Assembly (NCBI GenBank): GCA_020744425.1
Contig: JAGMUV010000020.1
Span: 868,001 to 932,000, forward strand
DNA from: Dactylonectria macrodidyma
Taxonomy: Eukaryota > Ascomycota > Sordariomycetes > Hypocreales > Nectriaceae
Reading direction: 5' to 3'
Length of the DNA: 64,000 nucleotides
A model generated the notes under the pieces. That model saw nothing but the letters and a program-made list of their open reading frames with translations. It had not been told where the DNA came from and ran no database searches. Below are positions 54,989 to 64,000 of this stretch, one piece after another. Both the position numbers and the translations under genes were made by a program. Each line of letters starts with the position of its first letter. Position 1 is the first letter of the stretch.

Positions 54989-57900
54989 CATCCACGTGTG
55001 ACCCCCGTCGGAAAAGGTGGTCCAGAAGCGAGCTCAGAATAACGGCCAGATGCTTCATGCGAACTGCGCTTCCTTCGATAGTCTCGGAGACCAAGGGACC
55101 ACGGCAGGACAAGGCAAGGCAAGGCAGCTTGGAAAATCGATGTATATGCCTGGCCCTGGGGACCCCCGTCTAGGTAATCCTAGGCACCGTTGGACGCATT
55201 GCGGTGGGGGGGGGGGGGGAAGAGGCGAAATTGATGGCCTTCTCTGCATCAACCCATCTCAGGTGATTGTCGATGGGCCTGACAGTTTAGGTTAGATGGA
55301 TCCGAACGGTGTTCGGGACTCTCAACGCCCTCGTCGTCCCTCTCGGCATCCCGGACTCCACCTTCTACGGTATCGCATCGAGCATAACCCTTGCGACGAG
55401 GCCTCATCACGATCCATGCCCGCGGAGGCGGGGGGGGCGGGAGGCCGGGCCAGGGAAGATGACTCGTCTGCATACGGATGAGGCAAGATCTGCATGCGCC
55501 TTCATTGCATTCTATGCAGCCAGGTATGGAGTTAAGTTATTAGCACGCTATTTACCGCATAATCCGTGGTAGAATAATCAAACATATTCCAACCCACCAG
55601 TTCACGCCTCTTACTAACCCTGACGTCGTGTGTCCTGACGTCGTGTGTCCGCGGGTTGCGCAACAACTATATCCGGTGCTTCCTAGCGCCAGGCTTGTAG
55701 GAGCGGCTTCTTGTTGGCGCTGACCTTCGCTTATGGCCTGTCCCCGCGCCACCTTCGAAGTACGAAGGACTGTTAGTTCACCTCCCTACGTAAGCAGCGA
55801 AATCTAGGGTTATTCCAGGGCTTAGTCTTAGGGCGCTTATGAGCGGAGCCCCATCCTCTTCAGCGGGATCCCGGGGCCGTGACCCGTGCGGTAGCCAAAA
55901 TCAAGGGGGTTTCCTAGTGCCATGCGAGTCTCTCTTAGCACTTTTAGCACCCTGCAAAGAGCGTCGTGGCACCCCTGCGGAGAGAAAGAGTGAGGCACCG
56001 GACTCAGCTAAAGAAGACGGTTAGTTAGTGCTGGTCCCCCGGTGGCGCCATTGTCTTTTTGCGGCCGCGCTGACGTTTCCAGAATGGAACAAGAGCGTGT
56101 TCTTAGAGGGGAGAACGGGAGGGAGAAAAGAGAGCGGGCAACAAAAAGCCCCACAGCTTGGGTTCAAGGATGGGAATGCTAATAATTTCCCATATCCAGC
56201 AAGGCCCCCCCCCCCTAACAAATGCCGCAGGCACAGCCTTGAGTACCAGCCAGCCGGGGACCCGTGCCTCTCTCCAACGCCATTCTTTTTTGGTGCGGGG
56301 ACGGGAAGAGGAGGAGTCGAAAAGGGCTGAGGAGGAGGGGGAGCCGAAGAGGGACCCTCGCTCAGGGCTCTCCATCTCGGCATGCGGGGGTGTCGGATCG
56401 GATCTTGGGTGTTTTTCGGCACGATTCCGTGAGCCAGGCATAACACGAGTCGCAGCGTAGGATTGCTTGGATAAATGGGCGACATATATCTCATAAATGA
56501 CACGACAGAGATGAACAATGCCACATTGCCGTGACACTCAGTGACAGTGAGTGACAGGTTAGCTCGTGTAGTTCGTGTAGTTCGTGTCTGCCAGTTGGGA
56601 CGATGAGACGTAGCCAAACTCTGTTTTAGTCAACCCCCAAACCCCCAAACCTCGGTTCGCAAACCCTTGCTCCTTGAGGGCGCCCTTATTCCGCGCCGTT
56701 CCTGGTGCCAGTGCAAGCGAGCAAAGACATAGTTTGCGTTTTAGCACGCTCGCACTGCAGCTTGTTCAGGCCCATGCCGCCCCTGGAAACAGACTGAGGA
56801 AACCGCACGTTTGCGCCGTGATGTGGGAAGGAATAGTATTCCTTTTGAAATAACCCGTCCGAAGGGGAGAGGCGGCAGCACCAAGACAGACTCAGCCAAG
56901 CAGGCTAGCGAGTGTCTACAGCACGTACTAACGCACAGACTAGAGGCCCGCGACTTGGCCCGGGATCCCGGAAAGTCTTGGAAAGTGGGCACTCTGGGGG
57001 CATCTAGAATGGATGATTGATCAGATGCCTCAGATGAGATGCCCTGGCATTCTTGTTCGAGATGCTTACCAGGATGCTTATACTTGGTTCAACCCGGTTC
57101 AGGCATCCAAACCCCCCGTTCAGTCAGGCCGTCCCCTTACGCCTAGCATTAGCACGGGCATCTAGCGCCGGGGAGCAGATTGTGTCCGGCATCGCGTCGA
57201 GCCAAGAAGCTGCAGGGTCGGCATCTTTGTTCGATTGCCTGCTGCAATCTCTGGGACATCAAGAGACGAGCTCGAATCAGGGGACCAACGCCATCGCCCG
57301 CTTTTCCGTCCAGTTGTCTCACTCACTCTCTCTCCTCCCCCGCGCGTAGTGCACCCCCGAGAAAAGGAAGCCAGTCTGTTCGGCCGCCCCCAAGGAAGAA
57401 AAAAGGACGCCAGTCTGTTCGCCTCAGCTAGGTATGTTCGCCTCGGAATCAATCCCCAAAAGCCAAGCGTCTGCCACACACACCCCTAAAAACTGTCCGG
57501 TCCAGCCACCAAAGCCGGTCTGTTCTTCCCGCTGCGGCTGAAAAGGGGCCGGACTTTGGAAGCGAGCCAACGAAAACAGCCCGAAATCCCGCTCGGTTTC
57601 GGGATGGAAAATGGAAGGGGAAGAAAACAACGCCATCCCAGTGCGGATGACTTTTTGGTGGCGGCAACCAGTTCCTCGGATTCATCCGCTAAAGGGAAAT
57701 AATAATACTACGTACGCAAGCCCTTCAGCCCAACGAGCCGGGACTGGGCAACCCCGGATGCTGGGAAGATGCTACTGCAGCACGTTAGACAAAAGAATAG
57801 TGCCCCCTTCCATCCTCCTTAGCCAAGATAAACCAGGAAAGGGCATGCCTAGGTCTGGGAAATGGGTGGTGGTATTCTTGACATTTTCTGTCCCAAGTTC

Positions 57901-58086
57901 ATGTTCCCCGTTGATGCTAGCTAGGATGACACACGCACACTAATCCCAAGCAGTCGGTTCGTTCGTGTGGTTCATGTACGGCACGGGGACAGCAGCTGCT
58001 TTCGAGCTTGGGTGCGACCGCACTACCTATTCGTAACAAGTTAGATACGCCTGTATCAGTGCGGGTGGCCATGGCAGCAGCCATGG
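54989..58086. other. Long gene-free GC-rich region
   Basis: About 3 kb without a supported gene. It has 14 G at 55206-55219, a repeated tgacgtcgtgtgtcc (about 55621-55650), C-runs near 56206 and several open frames that are mirror images of each other on both strands, as expected for GC-rich non-coding DNA. Confidence 0.45.
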
Positions 58087-58092
58087 TATATA
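58087..58092 (+). promoter_or_regulatory. TATA-like box of the second rhodopsin-domain gene
   Basis: tatata lies about 200 bp upstream of the ATG at 58286; a C/T-rich tract follows before the start. Confidence 0.3.
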
Positions 58093-58285
58093 GCATTTGC
58101 CACGGCCCACATCCCAGTCTTGGCTGGGGGACAGCGTGCACATCTTTCAGGATCTGGAAGGCTTCGAGACGACCCGACGACACAAAGACATACTTACCCT
58201 TCTCTTTTCTTGGTCTCGCAGGATATTTCCCCATTGCTCTTTCGCCCTCTCTCTTCCCTCTCCCTGGCGCGTAAAGCTGAGCATC

Positions 58286-59873
58286 ATGACTCTTCTCCCA
58301 TCGAGCATGAGGGCTTCAGACTCTCTCAGCAAAGTCGCCCTGGGCTTCTCGGCCGTCAACGCCGACGCCAGCATCAAGGCCCGCTACATCCCCGTCACCG
58401 AGATCCCCACGACGTCGCTGCAGCAGAGCGCCGTGGGCATCATCTTCATGATGACATTCCTGGCCTTTTTCGTCTGGGGCATCCGCGTCTACTCGCGAGT
58501 GTCGTCCAAGCAGTTTGGTGTTGGTGCGTGCTTTGGCGTCTTTTTTACTTTCCCGTCCCTGACGATCACTTGCTCGTGGCGACATGGTTCTTCTTCAAGC
58601 CTTCTTCGAACTAACCTGACCTTGTGCTCTCTAGATGACTGGCTCGTCACAGCCGCCATGGTTCGTCCAAGGTTCTTCTCATGTTGATTTTTTGAGCGTG
58701 CACTGATCAACACTCGTCCCCTCCGCCAGGCTTTCTCGTTGGCGTTGGTTGGTCCCAACTACATGTGTGAGCACACCTTCTACCTGTGCGACAGCTCACG
58801 ACTCTAACCCCGATCATCGGCAGTCATGAAGTACGATTACATCGGCTTCCGCACCACGGATCTACCCGATACGTATGATGTCGAGCCCGTGCTCTTCTGG
58901 AACTGGATCATGCAGGTGCTCTACAATCCGATCCTAGCCTTGGTCAAGTCGTCGATCCTCATCTTCCTACTGCGCCTGGGCGGTCACCAGCGGAACATTC
59001 GATGGGCCGTCTACGCACTCAATGCCTTCAACATCGCGCTCGGAATCGCCATCTTCCTGACCGTCATCTTCCAGACCATCCCCATCAACGCATTCTGGGA
59101 TCTTGAGGTGGAGAAGGAGCGACAGATCGACGGGCCCATGTTCTACATCTCGACTGCTATCGTCACCATCGTCACCGACTTTCTCGTCCTGCTGATTCCC
59201 TTTTGGGTTTTCCTGGGCTTGCGAATGCGCCTCGCCGCCAAGATCGGTCTCATCGTCGTCTTCCTCATGGGCGGAGTGTAAGCCTCTCCCCGCACACTTG
59301 GTGTTTCAGATTGGATGTGGCACTAACGTAACTAACACGCAGCGTCACCATTGTCGCGATAATCCGAGTCAACGAGCTCCGCAAGAAGTTTTACGACCAC
59401 GATCCGAACTACGACTCAAGGCATACGCTCGGAGACACGCTGAGCTCCGTCGAAGTCAACCTAGCCATCATCGCCTCGTGCGGCCCCGCGCTTCGTCCCT
59501 TGTTCCGCAGAATGTTCCCCGGCCTGTTCTCCAACAAGAGCAGCAACGACCGCGACTACGCCACACCAAGCAACAACAACTACGGTACTGGCACCGGAAG
59601 ACGACACACCAACGTCACTGGAAACTTTCCTCTTAAGGATCTGCACAACAGCAAGACGCACACTGAGATCCGGGGACATTCGCCCAACGGCAGCGAGGAG
59701 GAGATTATGACATATAACGGCATCATCCGAAGTACAACGGTAAGACACTGGCTTGATATTGAGTCTCTGAAACCATCACTAATACTAGATAGGTCAACAT
59801 CAAGTACGACCAGGCGACATTGGAAGGGTCCAACACAGACTTCGACGAGCCCACAAAGCCCCGATCAGGATAA
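58286..59873 (+). CDS. Rhodopsin-domain (PTH11/SAT4-like) integral membrane protein, 410 aa, six exons
   Basis: Exons are 58286-58523, 58635-58660, 58730-58766, 58824-59277, 59343-59739 and 59793-59873; introns are 53-111 nt and the total of 1233 nt is in frame. Very small exons 2 and 3 (26 and 37 nt) code DDWLVTAAM and AFSLALVGPNYM, the helix-2 region with the family's DDW motif. Seven helices follow the usual plan, including FWNWIMQVLYNPILALVKSS (helix 3), RWAVYALNAFNIALGIAIFL (helix 4), FYISTAIVTIVTDFLVLLIP (helix 5-6) and LAAKIGLIVVFLMGGVVTIV. ASCGPALRPLFRRMFPGLFS ends the core, and a polar Ser/Asn/Thr-rich tail completes the protein. It shares the family with the gene at 41823-43331 but is clearly not a recent copy. 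Likely a plasma-membrane receptor-like protein. Confidence 0.9.
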
Positions 59874-62800
59874 GTGAAATTATATACCCATAGAGCGACG
59901 ATCTAGAACATTCATTTATGGTTTACTTTTTAAATTAAGAGGCACGGAGCGGGCCAGGGGTCTTGTCCCCACATCGATTGCTTTCATCTTATTATTCTTA
60001 CCGGTATTTCTTGATCGAGCTTGGGTGCGTAAAGGACCTGGAATCGCTATGTATATTATGATGAATAAAATAGGTACTTGGGAGAAGCTGTCAACGGATA
60101 TGACGACGTATATATTAATAATTCCCCAATACAAAGAACGTTGCTCTTTGCGTTTGCCTTGTTCTTCAACTCTAGGTGGAGCAATATTTCTTCAGCCCGT
60201 CGTCTAACACCATCTTTCCGTTTAAGCTTGTCGTTGTAGTTGACGCTCTTCACGACTAAGCTTATTTTTTATCGGTGTGACTTCGTAATGTGTTTATTTC
60301 TGACCTGGCCCAGATCATAACAGATTTGAATCTATTGGGTTGAATCACGTGACAACCGCCAGAGGACCGCAATCTTCCCCTTCACATCAAGACATAGTGA
60401 ATGGCTAGATAATCGGGTTCGGGACGCCATGAGATGAGGTCTTGCTAGTTCCGTGCCCCCCATCCTAATTATATGTCATCTATTGTGATCGTCTGCATTT
60501 GACGTGGGTTTCGAAGTTGTCAACCTTTTCTACGAACACCTCAGACATGTTTTCGCTTTTATCCACCAACCTGACGAGATTTTCAAATCATGCTGACAGA
60601 TCACTCATTAGACATCGTAAAGGCAGTCAGAGCGTGATACTATGCACCAAGGTAAATAACCACTCCATTCTTGTCAAACATAGAGCGCGGTAAGGCCCAT
60701 TGGAGCTTTTTTTGCTCTTCCTGATCTGTTCTAGGGTAAGTCTAGTGCGACCTCGCGATATTGATAAGGGTAGACGCGACGGGCTACAGTACCCAAAGGC
60801 AAACTCTCTTATCTGCGTCTAGCCGCTTTTGTCGAAAGACCATCTTGGGTCATATATCATCCTGATTCTCCGCTTGGGCTGCTGTGAAAAAGATGCTTGG
60901 AGGAACCAGGAAGTCAAATGGGTCATATTTCGACAACTTGAAGTGGCCGACACGCGTCAATCTTGGGCCCCGTGCTGCGGGCGAGTTAGTCGAAAGCTGT
61001 TGAACGAACGAAATCCATGGCCATTTTGGCGGCCACTTCTAGTAGGTAGGGTGCACACACATAGGGCTCGGTATCGGTCCCGCATTCTCTCCCAATACAT
61101 ACTGATAGACTATGCCACTGTTTGAACTTGACGGAGGTCAGCGCCACATCAAGTGATTGACTGGCAGGACTTGTAGCTCATGTCAACCAAGCCAGAGGTA
61201 GGTGGAAGTTTGAATCGGCAAATGATATTCCCTACCAGATGGCGCAACCCTGAAGATGGTTCCTTTTGTCTTGATTGCTGGGCTAGCGAAGTTTCGACAT
61301 TCATGAGCGATGCCACGAAAACGGTGATCGCGACACGTCTGTTGTGTTCTAATCTTCGATACACCGACGGCTCACCTGAGAGGTTTCAATTACTCCTGCT
61401 ACATACCATATACCACCGAGTAGTCAAGGGAGAGTGGTAGTCTGTGTGCGTCAATGAAGTGTACGGATCGTCGACCCCCCCAATGGCTCCTTTTGTCTCA
61501 CACATACAATACGGGATTTCTTGGGTGAAATCTATGTTCGGGCCGTTTTGGATACAAGCCATCAGGATCAACTCTCTTTGTATCTCCTAAGGGAAGACAA
61601 TATTACTATATTACTAGCCAACATGTTGCGGTTTTGATGGGAAGTTTTTTTGTTCAATAAAAATATCATTGAAATGTATGCACTCCATCGTCCACAGTTG
61701 ATCTGTTGTAGCACTGCCACAGATATTCTCGTGCACACAACCCCCCCTGCAGTAGAAGAGGTTTTTGCAAACAAAAAACTGCGAATGTTAATGGTAGATT
61801 GGTCCATTTGACAATGTGAACACCAGGCAGCAAAACCCTCATTTCACCTATCCAAGAATGGGCTGTCGTTTCCTCTACGATGGTAAGCAACATCTCAGAT
61901 GGGGAAGTGTGAGCCGAGGCACAATAGTAATTTGTGCTGATGGGAGGTAGTTGCACTTTCAGAAAAAGCATCTAATAGCTGACTTTAATTGTTTGACGCG
62001 CCCTAGTGTGTTTACTGTTGAGTTCGCAACGGCAACGTAAGGTGGATGACGATTTTAGCCTCAAGCTCATGTGCCTCGCATTGTGTGTAAAAACCCGCGT
62101 TCCCGGTCCGAAACGATAAGTCTAAAGTACGCGGCAGTGTTTAAAATGCCAGGCCGCAGAAGCTTTGCAGGACAATGGAGTTCCTGGATTGTGACGCCAG
62201 CGTTCGAGGTGAGCCATTGTGAGAATGGGACAGTCGCCAGCCTGCGCCTTGGACACAGCAGGAGGATCTGGTGCTAAATTTTGGGACTTTGCATCCACTG
62301 ATAGCCCGGCTCGTGCAGGTGAGCGAAGAGGATTTCGCTCATCTCAATTGGAGCGACCACCTTGAAACCAGAAAAGCTACAAGATCCCTGCCACTCACGT
62401 TGGCTGGCTAGGTTCTTGTGGAATCCTTAGAAAGACAAAACTAAGATACCTATACTAGTCGAAAAGTTACTTTCTAAAGATTGAGCTCCGCTGAAAAAGG
62501 TCAAGCTCCTCAAAGACATATCGCCTGCTTAGTCCTGGACCGACAGTGATCGTGAGTAATCCCCAGGAAAATCGCCAGGAAAAGTCTTAAGGACTGTTAA
62601 CCCCGACATCTTCCTGGCTTAAGTGAGGATCTGGTTGGTAGGTGCATTTTCTGTGCTTGGATGGTAAGGGAGACCGGGAATCATCGTTTTGATGGCCTTG
62701 GCCCAGCCTCGAGTAAGAATAGTAATGAATTCCTCGCAAGTAACCTGAGGGACGCGGGCCTCCGCTTCGAGGGGAGATGCACGTAGGATGCATCATTATA

Positions 62801-63738
62801 AGTAATTGGAGTTTAAAAGACGGAAACACCACGAAACGTCTGCCATAAGTGACGGCCCATTGAAGTAGCATGTCTAAGTGGTTATCGGCGTTTGTACGCC
62901 ATTGTGAACCCCTGGCTCACTTGGCAGCAATGTCGTACTACACCAGTTGCTAAAACTAGATTGTGTATTAATTTCCATTGATAGTGGCAAGATCCAGTGT
63001 AACTGCAGTCTGCAAACAGCGCGCATGGTGACGCCGAATAATCCTGATTATCCATGCAATTTAAGATGGTCGTGTCTGACTTATCAGCGGTGGCTGTCTG
63101 GCTACTTAGCTTGCGATGAGCGATACATAACCCGACAGAAAAATGGTAGTGAGATTAGTTTATAGTTTCATTTAAGAAGATGGCTGACATGTGCTAGAAG
63201 ACGGGAATGTGGCCAGGATCACATCACCGAATAGGCTAGATTTTCCCGTTTGAGGATGACTCGGGACGGACCTCTGCTTGTTGCAGCTGTCAGAATCGCA
63301 CTGGGAGGTCCATGGCTGTCTCAGTGGCACTAGGATCCACCTTGTGCATCTCAGCTCTCCCTCGCTAAAAGGTCGGTATCGGGGAAGAGCATCTGGAAAC
63401 TGGAGGACCTACTCTTCATCTGGAGTAAACCCCTGCGGCCGGATAAGGCTTAATCAAGACGCGAAGGGCTTTATCTCTTGGCGGACGGCTTGGTACCGGC
63501 CCCAGAGCAGGGGAAGCACGAGGCGGAACTGATAAGCCAGCGGCCATGGGCCAGTACGAGGCCGCCATTCGCAGATTGGGTGTTGTTGCTTATCTCGAAC
63601 TTTGGCTCGCCCGGTGGGTCCGCGTTTGAAAGGGAGAAAGACGCCAAGCAAACTAGGTCTATGCCGTCGTCACGGCCGTTCGATGAGGACGTGGGAAAGG
63701 ACGTGCCCTGTTACGCAGTCAACGGAAAAGAGGCCAGG
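59874..63738. other. Long region without a supported gene
   Basis: About 3.9 kb in which open frames are short, overlapping on both strands and without domains or intron logic. No RNA gene or strong repeat was seen. Confidence 0.45.
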
Positions 63739-63746
63739 TATAAAGG
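63739..63746 (+). promoter_or_regulatory. TATA box of the gene entering at the right end
   Basis: TATAAAGG lies 214 bp upstream of the ATG at 63953, the same core as in front of two other genes of this window. Confidence 0.45.
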
Positions 63747-63952
63747 GATCTGCTGCCCTGCCTTTTGCTTTTGTTTTGGTCTCCGTCTGGCAGCTTAAGT
63801 GGAAACGCGGACAGGTGTGGACTCTTCTCCAGATCCTTCTTCGTCGACAGGTGCCTTGAGCCAATTGCACGTGGCGAGGGTTACTACTAGTCCAGTTCTC
63901 TTTCGAGATAGATTCCACTGGAGTGAGGCATCGTCCACTAGAGTGAGCCATC

Positions 63953-64000
63953 ATGTCTACCATTACTCCTGTCACCGAGTGGCCCGACTATGCCGTCGAC
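63953..64000 (+). CDS. Start of a protein-coding gene, cut by the window end
   Basis: Sixteen codons (MSTITPVTEWPDYAVD) are open to the last base. A TATA box lies upstream and the sequence before the ATG contains a short repeat (ccact-gagtgag-ca, near 63915 and 63936). The family cannot be told from this fragment. Confidence 0.45.
   Translation, partial: MSTITPVTEWPDYAVD

Noticed and set aside
54989..58086. Several frames of 100-200 codons as genes
   Set aside because: They come in mirrored pairs on both strands, contain Pro/Arg/Ser-rich low-complexity sequence and homopolymers, and lack intron logic or domains.

Overview
The window is nuclear DNA of a filamentous ascomycete (Pezizomycotina, most likely a Sordariomycete). 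Protein genes carry several short introns of about 49-120 nt with GT..AG ends and CTGAC/CTAAT-like branch sites. There is a dispersed 5S rRNA gene. The families present (Zn2Cys6 regulator, PTH11/SAT4-type rhodopsin-domain proteins, AtaL/DUF1857, LaeA-like methyltransferase, NmrA-like, berberine-bridge-type oxidase) are typical of that group. Exon models below were assembled by hand; each intact model closes in frame across all its junctions.

Layout. 0-6 kb: two decayed genes (a fungal-specific transcription factor relic and a Fungal_N-type gene relic) and a 5S rRNA gene. 6.7-9.8 kb: an intact short-chain dehydrogenase (SDR) and a Zn2Cys6 regulator on the same strand. 10-16.2 kb: two decayed SDR genes, a diverged direct repeat and an intact secreted metallo-beta-lactamase-fold protein. 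17.6-22.1 kb: AT-rich decayed DNA with two GC-richer islands, a palindromic tandem repeat and a mutated 5S copy. 22.9-33.6 kb: a gene-dense block with an RNase H fusion, an NmrA-like protein, an AtaL-like protein, a processive GT2 glycosyltransferase and a large membrane protein. 35-39 kb: a sugar-porter MFS transporter convergent with an FMN-dependent monooxygenase. 41-60 kb: two rhodopsin-domain membrane proteins, a conserved unknown protein, a LaeA-like methyltransferase relic, a perfect TA-flanked MITE, a small methyltransferase-fold protein and a secreted FAD oxidase. The last bases hold the start of another gene.

The most striking property is the number of dead genes next to perfectly intact ones. 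In at least five relics the premature stops are TAA or TAG where the local protein pattern calls for Gln (CAA/CAG) or Trp, that is C-to-T or G-to-A changes in CpA/TpG context. One relic has also lost a splice donor by the same change. This is the signature expected of repeat-induced point mutation (RIP) acting on duplicated genes, followed by small indels. I found no backbone enzyme (PKS, NRPS, terpene synthase), so I do not call a secondary-metabolite cluster, and I did not find a convincing new multi-gene system. The most novel-looking items are the RNase H fused to a Cys/His motif and acidic repeat, the MITE, the palindromic 30-bp repeat inside the AT-rich block and the GC islands there.
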